Of a stretch of DNA of 64,000 bases, positions 1-13,139 are shown piece after piece (within the stretch, counting starts at the first letter, position 1; every line of letters begins with the position of its first letter). A program made the translations under genes and the position numbers. The notes under the pieces were generated by a model. The model was not told where the DNA came from and ran no database searches. It worked only from the letters and a program-made list of their open reading frames with translations. This DNA is from Paragordius varius (Eukaryota; Nematomorpha). The stretch is from assembly GCA_964247055.1 (NCBI GenBank), contig OZ176055.1, forward strand, positions 9,858,001 to 9,922,000, in the 5' to 3' direction.

Positions 1-714
1 ACATGTGGCTCTTCGAAAACTTTGAATGCCTCTTTAAAAAAAATTTGTAAAAAGTAAAAATCAAATTGATTAGCATAATTTTTTTTTATATATTATTTTT
101 TTTTCATCACATTCATTTAATCATTTATTCCTTTGCAATCTGAAAATCTTCAGAATACTTGCCCGCTGGTAAATTTTTTTGGTTATTTAGTGAAATAGCT
201 TTTGAAAACCACAGTCCCATTTTTAATATAGCAATACCCATATTATTGGAGTTATAATTACGTATTCGAAAATATATACAATTGGTAAACTTTTTTGATA
301 TTGGGGACTTATAGTCATTTTTAAGATATTAATTTTTGGGAATTAATTTCATAATACTTATATTTCTAATTATTTTTCAATAAAGTGGAGGTTGCCAACT
401 TTTTTTGACGCCCTACCAAATTGAAAATTAAAATTCTTGCCCCCTCCCCCTCTCAAAGAAATCCAAGTAAAAAATGTAAAATTCATTTTAATATTATAAA
501 AACCTATTCAATGAGATCCTTTTGAATGGACCTACAAAACGTCTTTAAAAGTAAAAATTTTAGAGACTTCCAGTTTTTTTAAAAAAATCCCGATACGGGA
601 TGGGCAAAACGCAGGAACTAATTAAAAGGGCTTAGGCCCTGTCCGCGTATTTATAAAATAATTGATTTTAGAATCGGCTGCTTATGTGTTTTCCCCAAGC
701 GTTACGCCTCTTAT

Positions 715-985
715 TTTTATCAACACTTCATGACCTTTTTACCTTTTCCGCAATGACCTATTGGGAGAGTTTTATATCTTAGAGCTCAATTTTGTAAATA
801 AACTACAGTTTAAGTTAATTTAGTTAAAATTTAATTATCAAACACTGTGGACATGTATTAGATATAAGCATATATTTTTTACAGTTGTGGCTTTTAGACT
901 CAAATTTTCGATAGCTCCAAAACACGATTGAAACAAACAGTTGAAGTTAAAATCAATCGATAGCTAATGCTGGTAATACGTAGCC
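715..985 (+). repeat. Diverged dispersed repeat, copy 1
   Basis: It shares an ordered series of blocks with 1935-2190: GCTCAATTTTGTAAA, then AAACTACAGTTT, then GCTC-AAAACA-GATT-AAACAAAC. Both copies follow a similar TTCAT-ACCTTTT-ACCTTTT stretch. The family is unknown and the copies are old. Confidence 0.5.
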
Positions 986-1934
986 TGGAAGCTATTTAAA
1001 ATTATTTTTTTACATTTAACCATAATGAAATTTATTTTCCCTTTGCATTAGCAATTTAACACTTCAATTTTGTGTTTAAAGGCCCAAGACCATTTTTAAA
1101 TCAGTATTTTTAAAAAATTTACCGAATAGAATTTTAATTTAAATTTATTTCTATCCTAACATAAATTATATTAACGCTTGGATACAACACATTCATTTCG
1201 GTCCTTCAATTCTAATTGGGGCTGTTGGATACCCTAGGCCTGTAAAATATAACTTAAAAAATATAAATTGAATCCACACGGTAAAAAATTGCACTTATAT
1301 AACATTAATTACCGAAATAATAAAAAAGTTCATTCAAAAATACTTGAAATTACTTTTTTTAAAGTAAAACCCAAAGGCAAAAATTTAGTCAACATGACAT
1401 CTGTGTATTAGCTAAATTTAGAAATAATAAAAACAAACTACCTTTTCTGTTTCTATCAAATGTTAGATGTGATTAAATAAATAGTTATCTTTAAATATAG
1501 CGTTATATTCAAATAAACTCAATATTTTGCAAAAATGGTGTATAATAAAAAGCGTCGAAGTAGTTTGATACGGAACTTTTTTTTCACAACTAAATTTTAT
1601 TAAAATTTTGGCTTATTTATATATTTTCTATTTGGAATTTAAATTAAGACCGTTTCTTTCATTAGTTCTTTAATATATACTTAAATATAGTCTGTGTTTA
1701 GATATCTCAATTTGAATCGAAGTGTTAATAAGCCAAAATATTTAAATTCAGTTATTTAAAAGGGTTCCATACACAGTCTCCACAAAAAATAATATATTAA
1801 AATAGTTATATAAACTGATAGGAAAATTATCAGGATTATCATGGTGCTTTTGGTTTTGGTTCCTAGTTATATAAGTTATTTACGCTCTTGTAGTAAATCC
1901 TATCAGAAAATCTCAAAATTTGCGCACATTTATT

Positions 1935-2190
1935 AATTCATTACCTTTTCACCTTTTTATACTAGTTTACAATTTGGGGTAGCAGGGCTCAATTTTGTAA
2001 ACAAACTACAGTTTTGAAAGTTATTTACTTAAAATTTCATTATGTATTATAATTTTTAGAGTTTTATTTATTCTAAAATCTAAAATTGGGACAGCTCAAA
2101 AACAGGATTAAAACAAACGGCTGATATTAAAATAATAATTTATCATTGTGCTAGCAAAGTGCAACCTGTAATAAAGTTTTGGTTGGGGTG
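1935..2190 (+). repeat. Diverged dispersed repeat, copy 2
   Basis: Partner of the repeat at 715-985, same orientation, with the same block order but many substitutions and small gaps. No coding capacity is visible. Confidence 0.5.
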
Positions 2191-3084
2191 ATGCAAAAGA
2201 TTTTATGACTCGACTTGTATTTTCAAGTCATGGCTTAATTTCATGTAATAAAAAAATTAACATTAAAGGACTAAAATCAAGCAAGAAAACCTGATTCGGA
2301 GGTGAAAAAAATCATATAATCAAGTTAAACTTAAAGATTTTGCAAATAAGGTGTAGGACACTCTTGACAGATTAAAATAAGGATAAAGTTATTTTGGAAA
2401 CTATTTTGTAGGTATATGTAATTAAAACCTTTGTGAATATTATAAACTGTTCCTTTGATAATTTTTGGCTAATTTACCTATTTAAATGGGGTGCATACAA
2501 AAGGGGTTATTAGAAAAAATCTGCTGATATTTAAGAATAATGCATATAAAAATATGCTAAATTTATCGATTCCGTGAATCACCAAAAAAATTTGAATCTC
2601 TAACTTAAAATTAATAATTAACTATTATTCTTGTTTAAGATTTTCTGATCTTCTTACATAAAATACGAAATCTTATTTAATTTTTTATTTTAAATAGGGC
2701 TGAATTTGTTTTGAACTTTTTGCTTTACTCATTCAATATTTAATTATTTTTAACCTATCTTTTAACCAACTTTTAAATTAATATCAACAGTCAAACATTC
2801 ATAAACCGTATATCTTTATTGAATACTTAATATATTAATTTTAATAAGATACATGTATTAAAAAATATAAGTGTCCAGGTTATTAATCGCAATTTTATGT
2901 TGAAAACATTTATAGCTGAATAATATTGTTAAATTGGAAAAAATTAGTTTGAAACAAGAATTGATTTTTAAATGAGGATTATTGATTTTAAATGAATATA
3001 TATATCATAAATCAAAAAAATTAAGTTAATAAATTATATATGAATTCATGCAAATATATGGTTAAATCCGAACATAAAAAATTA

Positions 3085-3230
3085 AGGACAAAATGTTAAA
3101 GGACCAACTTGTAGTGAAGTGTTTAAGGACAATTTTGTGTAAGGACCAACTTGAAGTGTTTAACAACCAAATTGAAATGTTCAAGGACTGGAGGTGTTCA
3201 AGGACACACTTAAGTGAAAATGGAATATTA
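3085..3230 (+). repeat. M4 block: 21-bp motif AAGGACCAACTTGAAGTGTTT
   Basis: Several imperfect copies of a 21-bp motif lie head to tail. The same motif recurs at 9058-9115 (opposite strand) and 10268-10366. It resembles the 21-bp subterminal motif of MITE family M2 at about 15 of 21 positions, so M4 may be a distant relative. Confidence 0.55.
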
Positions 3231-4142
3231 TTACAAATTTAAATAGAGGTTTGTGTAAAAATAACCCCGAAACTATTTGTATTGTTATGTATAAAATGTT
3301 TAAATATCCCCTCCTCAATTGGTCCATAAATTATTTATTTTCCTGTAATTTTCTGAGATTAATTTTAAAATTTTAAATTCCTTGGACATAAATTTTTCCT
3401 CATTTAACTTTAACAAAAACTGTAATGTATTAGCATATTCATTATCCTTCTTATCCATTTATAGCCTAAATTATTAAAAAAATTTACACAATTTTTATAT
3501 TAGGTTACAAATCCATTTTTGAAATAATTAATGAGTATACCCATCTTCTATAAAATATATCATTCGAGAAAAACCTTAATACTTTAAAATTATTGCTACG
3601 GCACAAATATCTCGATTATTATTTTAGTTTTTTAACCAGGCCTGATTTAATTATTTCCATGTATAATCTTAGTTTTTAATTTGGATTTGCATCAATCTAA
3701 TTTAAAAATAAAAAATACATCTATTTAAATGGAGGGTAAAAATTGGAAAGACAAATTTATAATTCCAAAAAATAATCGTCTGTTTAACTGTAGTGATCTC
3801 ATTTAAGTACCTTTTATTTTTAATACAAGTTTGAATAATGAATCAAGAAAATGCATTTTAAATTATAACCAAATCATAGATGGTAAAATTCACATTGCAA
3901 ACCTATAAAATATAAAGTTAATTTGTTTTTCTTTTTTAAATAATATATTTTGTAGAAGGATTCGGCCAAAAATTGATAAAGATATTACATAGTTTTCAAC
4001 AATATATAATTGTCGGCAAGATTCATAATGTTTTTTAGAATGAATCGAAATTAGGAGGATATGAAAATCTTTAAGAAGTTGAGTTTAAGACAAATATTCT
4101 TCAAGGATTACTGATCAAAGATATACTTGACGTCGATAGGTG

Positions 4143-4146
<4 letters not shown>

Positions 4147-4178
<32 letters not shown>
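4147..4178. repeat. (TA)n microsatellite
   Basis: Simple dinucleotide run about 100 bp before the WD40 exon. Confidence 0.9.
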
Positions 4179-4180
<2 letters not shown>

Positions 4181-4248
4181 AAAAGTTAGTTTTATTCGTT
4201 ACGTATTTTATGCCTCATCTTTTTCATACTTGTTTGCTATATTTTAAG

Positions 4249-5212
4249 TGGTTCTGAAAACGGAAGCGCTTATATTTGGGCAATAATAATGTCGCCAAAT
4301 TAGCCCATGGCAGTGTTGTCAATTGTGCAGCCTTTTGTCCAACAGACCCTGAAATTTTTGTTACTGCGGGCAATGACCATCAAATAAAGGTAAAATTTGT
4401 TCCAACTTTTTGTTTTCATGACGGCCACTGTAAAATTCAAAAAATACGGTCTAAGTATAAAACTAAAAGACTATTCATTTTAAAAGGAAACCATGCTTAT
4501 AAAATCTTATTTTTTTTTTTCAAATATATAAATTTTTATTTTGGTTAGGAAATAAGAAGTAAATTATTAATACAGTTCATTATAAAATTAAATTTAAATA
4601 CCAATCTTAAATAATTAATATATATGCTCATGTTTAGTTATATTAATATATAAGGTTTGAAAAAGCAGATATATCTTTGAAACAATATGTCTTTTAATTT
4701 TAAATTTTATTTCTATATTATCATTTACTGTGTTAGCTTATGTGGGAAAAATCAAGGTTTGAAAAGTATGGTTGCCTTTTTATAAAAAAAAATGTTTGTC
4801 TTTTGGTTTTCCGTTATGTCTCAATTTTAATTGCTTAATTACAAAAGGCTTTCCATTAATTTTTTTTCAATATATAATTTAATATTATTTACAGATATAG
4901 TAAAAAAATTGCATTATTTTTAACTATTTGATGGCGTTTAATAGCTTAAGTTTTTGGGAGACTATGGACCTAACACAACACGATCATAACTTAAATATAA
5001 GGACCTTTTCTATAAATAGGCGAAAAAGTGTGCATGATGATCAGATCATCACCTAATTAGTTTATATGGGATGGTTTTTATAAAATGGTCTATTATATCC
5101 ACTGTATATACACGCACATTTTATGCGATAGGTATGGGTTTCGCGAAGAAAAAGGGCAGAGCTCAGTCGAAAGACATACAGCCAAGCTGAGAGTTCATCT
5201 TACTCTGATTGA
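4249..5212 (+). CDS. WD40-repeat protein, last two exons (partial)
   Basis: Exons 4249-4389 and 5132-5212. The first holds a WD repeat: SGSENGSAYIW, then VAKLAHGSVVNCAAF, then EIFVTAGNDHQIK. It ends at a GTAAAA donor. The second, after a TAG acceptor, supplies the missing VW of the repeat, then a basic tail and a stop (VSRRKRAELS... SSSYSD). The junction is in phase 0, which supports both exons. The opening SGSENGSAYIW lies one base out of frame with the rest of its exon, so this is either a damaged copy or a one-base sequence error near the TTTGGG at 4275-4280. Upstream exons were not found. The WD40 subfamily cannot be named from one repeat. Confidence 0.72.
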
Positions 5213-5905
5213 ACCTAAAATGAAATTACCTTTGAATACGTAGCAATAATTTGTGAAAAAATTTCATTTGTATTACAATTCATATAATATAAGTATAGAA
5301 GTTAAATAAATTAATAGATACAACACAAAAATATTTATGTTTGAAATAACATATAGATGCGCCAATTATGCAGGGATGTTGCGTTTCTGAAGACAAAACA
5401 TTATATTAATAAACTATCTAAATAAATTATTTATCCTCGATCTTTAGGTATATAACACTTATCGTATAATGTTGTGAAAAATGAATAGAGACGTAATTAG
5501 TATATATACATTTTCACATTTGTAATATCATATAAAGGGTAGGACTCCGAATTCCAAGTACCACGAAGTTATTCATATTCATAATATACATCAATCGAAA
5601 CGCTTTACCAGTCAATCACCATATCTTTTCTATATTAAATAACCAGTTCTTTAGCAAAACTGGAATTAATATAAATTGATTAAATACTTGCAATTAAATT
5701 TACATAGAAAAATTAGGTTAGAAAAAGTATGGTTGTTTTTTGTAAAAAATATTTGTCTTTGAGTTTTTACGTTTTGATTGTATTATATTTAGTATAAGGG
5801 AATTTTTTAATCTAGTGAACATATTGTGTGAGTTTTTATAATTTAAGCAACAATCATTTTATTAAATTTAATGTTTTTAAAATTTTAACACCAGATTTAA
5901 CATTC
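5213..5905. other. Intergenic, 3' side of WD40 gene
   Basis: No gene is seen. An M1-like half element (AAAGTATGGTTGT followed by a TTTGTCTTT-like end) lies near 5690-5780. Similar M1 half-copy sequence lies inside the WD40 intron near 4610-4830. Confidence 0.5.
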
Positions 5906-8292
5906 ATCTATCCTAATGCCGAAAAGGGGCGGTTTCGGTGGGGGATGGATGTAAAATAAAATGATACAATCTATTAGGACAGAAAAAATTAAATTGGACA
6001 AGTCATACATAAAACCGTCCGGCAAAATCTGTTTCAAATTGGTTCTAAGCCAAAACAACCATAATTCCAAACTCCATTTATGCTAATACTGAAAAGCGGT
6101 GGTTTCGGTGACGGATGGATGTAAACTCAATATACGATAATCCATTAACACAGTTACATCAAAATCAGTTGTCCAACATTCTTAACTCGATCTATCCTAA
6201 TACTGAAAAGGGGTGGTTTCGGTGACGGATGGATGTATTCTCAATATACGATAATCCATTAACACAGTAACATCAAAATCAGTTGTCCAACATTCTTAAC
6301 TCCATCTATCCTAATACTGAAAAGGGGTGGTTTCGGTGACGGATGGATGTAAACTCTATATACGATAATCCATTAACACAGTTGCATCAAAATCAGTTGT
6401 CCAACATTCCAAACTCCATCTATCCTAATACTGAAAAGGGGTGGTTTCGGTGACGGATGGATGTAAACTCTATATACGATAATCCATTAACACAGTTGCA
6501 TCAAAATCAGTTGTCCAACATTCCTACCTCCATCTATCCTAATACTGAAAAGGGGTGGTTTCGGTGACGGATGGATGTAAACTCTATATACGATAATCCA
6601 TTAACACAGTTGCATCAAAATCAGTTGTCCAACATTCCTAACTCCATCTATCCTAATACTGAAAAGGGGTGGTTTCGGTGACGGATGGATGTAAATTCTA
6701 TATACGATAATCCATTAACACAGCATCAAAATCAGTTGTCCAACATTCCTAACTCCATCTATCCTAATACTGAAAAGGGGTGGTTTCGGTGACGGATGGA
6801 TGTAAACTAAATATACCATAATCCATTAACACAGCATCAAAATCAGTTGTCCAACATTCCTAACTCCATCTATCCTAATACTGAAAAGGGGTGGTTTCGG
6901 TGACGGATGGATGTAAACTCTATATACGATAATCCATTAACACAGTTGCATCAAAATCAGTTGTCCAACATTCCTAACTCCATCTATCCTAATACTGAAA
7001 AAGGGTGGTTTCGGTGACGGATGGATGTAAACTCTATATACGATAATCCATTAACACAGTTGCATCAAAATCAGTTGTCCAACATTCCTACCTCCATCTA
7101 TCCTAATACTGAAAAGGGGTGGTTTCGGTGACGGATGGATGTAAACTCTATATACGATAATCCATTAACACAGTTGCATCAAAATCAGTTGTCCAACATT
7201 CCTAACTCCATCTATCCTAATACTGAAAAGGGGTGGTTTCGGTGACGGATGGATGTAAACTCTATATACGATAATCCATTAACACAGCATCAAAATCAGT
7301 TGTCCAACATTCCTAACGATCTATCCTAATACTGAAAAGGGGTGGTTTCGGTGACGGATGGATGTAAACTAAATATACCATAATCCATTAACACAGCATC
7401 AAAATCAGTTGTCCAACATTCCTAACTCCATCTATCCTAATACTGAAAAGGGGTGGTTTCGGTGACGGATGGATGTAAACTCTATATACGATAATCCAAT
7501 AACACAGTTGCATCAAAATCAGTTGTCCAACATTCCTAACTTTATCTATCCTAATACTGAAAAAGGGTGGTTTCGGTGACGGATGGATGTAAACTCTATA
7601 TACGATAATCCATTAACACAGTTGCATCAAAATCTTTTGTCCAACATTCCTAACTCCATCTATCCTAATACTGAAAAGGGGTGGTTTCGGTGACGGATGG
7701 ATGTAAACTCTATATACGATAATCCATTAACACAGCATCAAAATCAGTTGTCCAACATTCCTAACTCCATCTATCCTAATACTGAAAAGGGGTGGTTTCG
7801 GTGACGGATGGATGTAAACTCTATATACGATAATCCAATAACACAGTTGCATCAAAATCAGTTGTCCAACATTCCTAACTCCATCTATCCTAATACTGAA
7901 AAGGGGTGGTTTCGGTGACGGATGGATGTAAACTCTATATACGATAATCCATTAACACAGTTGCATCAAAATCAGTTGTCCAACATTCCTAACTCCATCT
8001 ATCCTAATACTGAAAAGGGGTGGTTTCGGTGACGGATGGTAAACTCTATATACGATAATCCATTAACACAGTTGCATCATAATCAGTTGTCCAACATTCC
8101 TAACTCCGATCCTAATACTGAAAAGGGGTGGTTTCGGTGACGGATGGATGTAAACTCTACATACGATAATCCATTAACACAGTTGCATCAAAATCAGTTG
8201 TTCAACATTCCTAACTCCATCTATCATAATACTGAAAAGGGGTGGTTTCGGTGACGGATGAATGTAAACTCTATATACGATAATCCATAAAG
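5906..8292 (+). repeat. Satellite array, 114-bp unit, about 21 copies
   Basis: The core GGTGGTTTCGGTGACGGATG recurs every 114 bp, or every 111 bp where a TTG is missing after AACACAG. Counting the GGATGGATG core by eye gives 21 units. The central units are nearly identical; the first two are longer and diverged, and the last is degraded, as expected when unequal exchange homogenises the middle. Each unit has CATCTATCC and GGATGGATG about 35 nt apart, which could form a hairpin. The unit is more G+C-rich than its surroundings. No spacer diversity is present. Confidence 0.95.
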
Positions 8293-9123
8293 ACAGTTTC
8301 ATCAAAACATCTAATAATATAACACATTTTTTCCTTTTCATATAATTCCAATTATTCCAAATTCTTATTTTTTTTATAACCATTATTTAATTAATGTTTT
8401 ATTATCCATCATTAACCCCAAATATGGGGTCACTATATCATACAATAAAATAAATAATTTAATCATATATGATATATTAAGATATGGTATGGTTATTTTT
8501 ACAATCTATTTTTCGTGTCTTGTCAATGATCAATTAGAGCAGATAGCGATTCCGATACCCTTTATTTTTTGGAACACTAATATTTTTTACAATTGATATT
8601 AAAGTTATTGGCAAGATTATTTTAAAAATTTAAACTAAAACCGTTGTGTTGATTGTATATATTTCTTAATTAAAATTATAGACAAAACGTAAAAATTTAA
8701 AGCAAATATTTTTCTATAAGGATATCCATATCTTTTAAACCAGGGATGTCCACTTTTTTTTGGTATTCAAAAGTGCTCTAAAAAATGTTAAATATAAAAT
8801 TTCAATCAAAATTTAAGGTTATTTTGATGATATATAATCCAAAAATGAGCTCAAAATAGAACAAAAATTATTATGTAAAGCAGCCGCGAAGATATTTGTT
8901 AACGCCCCTGTGATAGAGCTTTATTTTGAGAATACGCTAATATGCATGTATATATATATATATATATATGCGTTAGTTATGTTATAGTAATTGTGATTAT
9001 GCAAATAGTTATACATTCATATGTGTAAATTATAATATTTGGCTGTATACTTATTGGACTTCAGGAGTGTCCTTTAACATTTCAAGTTGGTCCTTAAACT
9101 TTTTTGTTTTGTTTTTAACCATT
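8293..9123. other. Intergenic, no gene seen
   Basis: Low-complexity A+T-rich sequence with a (TA)n run at 8949-8968 and a short M4-motif block on the minus strand at 9058-9115. Confidence 0.5.
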
Positions 9124-9940
9124 ACACTGGACAACAAATCTTTCTGCCACTAGAGATTTTTGCATATTCTGACATTTACTATCAGATTAACAGTAAATTC
9201 GAAATAAAATTATAATTTCATCCAAAAAAAATTTTTAAAATGATTTTTTTCGATGAAGCACCGTCTTTATCAAAATTTTAATAAAAAATGTCTTCTTTAA
9301 AAACATACAAATGCCCAATTTTAATACATGATTCGAAAGAGTAATAAAAACGCTATAAAATTCATACAAATATGTTTTACATCGATAGCTAATATTGGAC
9401 ATAGGAAGCTACAAACGCGCGAAGCGAGAGCGTTTTCCTTAATTATTATATTTTTACTAAGGGATGAAAATAGCTACTTTGTATAGATTATAAATGTCCA
9501 AAAGATACAACAAGAATGTTTTTTTATTAAAACACTTATTTGTTGCTTTTATGTCATTCAAAACAGCCATTTTTGAGTTTTTGCGATTTTTAAGACAAGG
9601 TAATTATGATCATTTTAACGATTATGTAATAAATTTACAGTTATAAATATGGATTTTAAAATCCACTAAGTAAAATAATTTTGATGATAATAATTTAAAA
9701 AAGCAAAACAAAAATTCAAAATTCTTATTATAAATTTTATACTAATGTAACCCTAACAATTATAATGTCAAAAATATTTATAAGTTTTATGCTATATCGG
9801 AGCCAAAAATTATCGATAAACCCTAATAAATGAAAATTTTTAGGTGTTAAACCATTTTTTCATACTCTTTAGGTATTTTAATGAATTGGATTTTAAATTT
9901 ACAAGAATGGCACTTAAAAAAGTCAAATGGTGTCTAGTGT
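9124..9940 (+). mobile_element. M3 non-autonomous DNA transposon, copy 1 (internally shorter)
   Basis: The left end reads ACACTGGACAACAAATC and the right end GTGTCTAGTGT, which form terminal inverted repeats of the type ACACTRGACAAC. The interior matches the copy at 31286-32409 in order: TTTCTGCCAC, GAAAGAGTAATAAAAAC, CGCGCGAAGCGAGAGC, AAAACAGCCATTTTT. No transposase is visible in either copy. This copy is about 300 bp shorter. Confidence 0.8.
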
Positions 9941-10267
9941 TATCAATCAAATCGTGTATATTCATCTGTTTTATTAATTTTAATCTATTATTTGAAATCA
10001 TAGATCGCTATCGACTTTTGATTATTCAAATACCATAATTTTATTGATTTCTTCAAAAAATTTTAAATATTTATAGGATTTTAACATTTAAATTAAAATA
10101 TATATGTAGTTTGTATTATTTATTTCGAAATTTTCATTAAAGACATTTATAAGTTAATAATTTTCTTAAATTGAAAAAAATTAGTAGAATTAAAAAAATT
10201 ATTTTTTTAAAAAATATATAATAAAAAAATGAGGTTAAAAAATAATAATAAAAAAAACATAAAAATT

Positions 10268-10366
10268 TTGAGGGCCAACTTGAAGGGACCGACTTGAGGT
10301 GTTCAAGGAGCAACTTGAAGTGTTTAAGGACCAAGGTGAAGTGTTTAAGGACACTCTTTAAGTTTA
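10268..10366 (+). repeat. M4 block
   Basis: Four or so imperfect copies of the AAGGACCAACTTGAAGTGTTT motif, ending in AAGTTTAAATGGTATATATG, which recalls the outer end of M2. Confidence 0.5.
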
Positions 10367-11122
10367 AATGGTATATATGCAAATCTGTTTTAACATACAA
10401 CTTTTATAAGTACCCATAACGGCTAATGAATTATTATAGTATTTTATGTTTGGTTGTTTAAAATTTAACTCTATTGACTTTTTACCTTTATCGTTTGTTG
10501 TCTCTAAACGACATTTCTTTAATTATTTAATTTGAAACATTTTAGTGACATTTGCATAGTTGGATATTATCTTATTTTTAAAAACGTAAATATCGTAAAA
10601 TAACTTTATTACAATAAATTACTATCATATTAATTCTACTAAATATTAAATCTAATAATTAACAAATATTTAAATAAATAAAAATAATTTATCACTAATT
10701 TTTGCTAGGTATATTATTTGGGTAAATTTTATATTGGGTTCAAATTAAGTAAGGGGAGATGGGCTATTATGAGTTTTCATGTCTAAGCTTTGAACTTTTT
10801 CTTCGTGAAACCCAAATCTATTAAATAAACAGAAATAATGGATAAAGGTCCTAAAAAGCCTAATTGATTTTTATTTATTAATCTAATTACATGATTGCAA
10901 TTAGGATATATGGGATCTTATTTTTTTTTATTTTGCAACAGAAAACAAAAGGGTAAGAGCAAGAATAATATTAAAGTAATATATGTCTATGAAAACTTTC
11001 AATTTTTTATGTTCTTTATAATTTCAATTTTTACTTATAAAAATATAGTAAAAATTGGGAATATACAGAAAAAAAAGGCCTTTCAACAAGACAAATATCC
11101 CATATAAATGACTGCAATATTT

Positions 11123-11385
11123 ACAGTAAAAATTAAAATTATAGGGACAAAATGTAAAATATAAAGACAAATTTTTTTTAAAGACAACGCCATACTTTTT
11201 AAACCATAATTTATCCTATAAAAAACATTTAGATACAATCGTAAAATAGATAATTAATTATGTTACCCATTTACATTTTTATATTTTAATTTGTAGTTTA
11301 AAACAATGAGTTATATTCAAAAAAATTAAGATTAATATAGTATGGTTGTCATTTAGATAAAAATATTTGTCTTTATACATTAAAA
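11123..11385 (+). mobile_element. M1 MITE (right end truncated)
   Basis: Family definition: left end CAGTAAAAATTGAAATTATA, then CGGACAAAACGTAAAAATA, AAAGACAA; the right end is the inverted complement (GTCTTTATATTTTTACG, TTTTGTCCGTATAATTTC, AATTTTTACTG). Typical length is 260-310 bp, flanked by TA, with no coding capacity. This copy lacks its outer right end. Confidence 0.7.
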
Positions 11386-13139
11386 TCAGTTGTCTAAGTC
11401 TACCGAATTTTATATATTTCTCAAAATTCAAATTATAAAGGCAACACTCATAAAATTTAATAAAGATAAACATATTTTTAAAACCATATAACTCACAGTT
11501 TTGTATTACACGAATTAAGATGCAAGTATTAATTATCAACTCGTATATTTAAAAATCTTAATTACATGGTTTATAAAGGCATTATCAAGGTTTAAGAAGG
11601 TATAATTTTTTTTAAAAAAAATATTTTTTTATAATTTTTATAGGATAAAGAGCGACATCCTTAAATTTTATAAAATACACTGCTCAACAAGGTTTTGCAC
11701 CAACCCATTATTTTGGTATTTTCTGATGCCTGATGGCATGGAAAGGCCAAAACAAAAAAGAAAATTGAGGCCACCAATAGGATTTTTCCGAAATTTAATT
11801 TTAAATTTGTATTTAATATAAAAATAACAATCATTCCTCGTGTACATATGTTTAAATATTCAAACGAACAAGTCGATAGTAATATTCCATGCATGAATAA
11901 CAAAATTCTAGCTATTAAATAAGATACTAAACAAGCTAAGAGCCAAAGTATTAAAAATCTAAAAGGGGCTTATGTATAATGTGATAGATCCGGGCGGCTG
12001 CACAAGCTCTGCATATCCCCCAAGCGATCCAATTATGCCAGATATGGCAAAGATAACCATAAGTAATTGTAAAGCCCGATAAGAGAGACTTGCATGCAAA
12101 ATCCAGGCAAATTGACATGTCAAATTAACCAATTCACAGAAGGAAAGTTAGAAAAATTCTACAATTAAATTGAATAAAAAGATTAGGTAAATACAAATGG
12201 TCCAATCCTAAGTGGCTACACAACATCCATCTGAAATTAAAAATACAAAACAACCAATAATTTTAAAAAATAAAGTATATCCACTAGGTATAAATAAAGG
12301 ATTTTTTGTAAGAACCAACTCAAGAAAAAAAGCCTAATAAGTACTCGAGAGAACGAAAACTAACAAAAAAAATATAGCTTATCTGAAAGTCGAAGGTTTA
12401 AACCATATTATGCCTTTTTTAGTATTTTTTCAAAATTTTTTTATACGTATTAAAAATTCACTTGAAAGAAAAAGACTAAATTTAGACGTTTAAGTCCGTA
12501 CTATTTTTTTCTCTCTGATATTTAAATGTCATATATATTCAAAAGGAGTTTAAAACGCTTTAATAAATGATATTAAGTTTATAATATAATAACATTTTAT
12601 TATAAAGTTATATTTAATTTTCTCTCATTTTCTCTTGTTTTTAAAAAATTGAAAAACCTATAATATTTCAAAATTCTGATTGGCGGGATCAAAAAATTTT
12701 TCACATTCGGTTTTAAAACACTTAAATAATTTAAAAGTTTGAGTGGTGGTGCTCATAAATGTCCAATTGTCGACTAGTGATATTAATGCATATAAAAAAA
12801 TAAATTTCGTTTATAATTGTATAAACTGCATCAGATAAAGGATGAGACAAAAAAATAAACTAAAAATAATATAAAAGTTAATTTTATTTATAAAGTTTTG
12901 ATTCAGGCAATTGATTAGTTTATATATATGGTTTTTGAGGTTTAACGTGATTTATCTCTGTCAGAACTACCGAATAATCCCTATCACCAATAAACTATAT
13001 AAACTACTTCTCAAGATAATACTCAAAAAAATTACACTTGAGGAAATTTCTGATGTGGTTTAGGATCAAAGCGGAATACTACAGATGATATAGCCAATAG
13101 TAATGCTATAATATAGAGATATAACGAAATCGGTAAAAG

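Larger units (their letters stand above)
1..4248. other. A+T-rich non-coding stretch with diverged repeats
   Basis: I see no supportable exon here. It may be intron or upstream sequence of the WD40 gene that ends at 5212. It holds a pair of diverged direct repeats (about 715-985 and 1935-2190), a 21-bp-motif block near 3085-3230 and a (TA)n tract at 4147-4178. The first 60 bases have a short open frame that I cannot assign. Confidence 0.5.
9941..13139. other. Intergenic, no host gene seen
   Basis: Open frames here are short and lack domain signal. An M4-motif block lies at 10268-10366 and a partial M1 element at 11123-11385. The stretch 11670-11780 and the relatively G+C-rich 11980-12130 look like old repeat fragments of unknown family. 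Confidence 0.5.

Noticed and set aside
5906-8292. Could the 114-bp array be a CRISPR array?
   Set aside because: The whole unit repeats with no unique spacers, and the window is animal nuclear DNA.
11660-11903. Minus-strand open frame of 80 residues with a hydrophobic stretch
   Set aside because: No domain, no splice support and a low-complexity context; it looks like part of an old repeat.
11980-12130. Relatively G+C-rich stretch considered as an RNA gene
   Set aside because: No cloverleaf or promoter boxes could be drawn; it is more likely an old repeat fragment.
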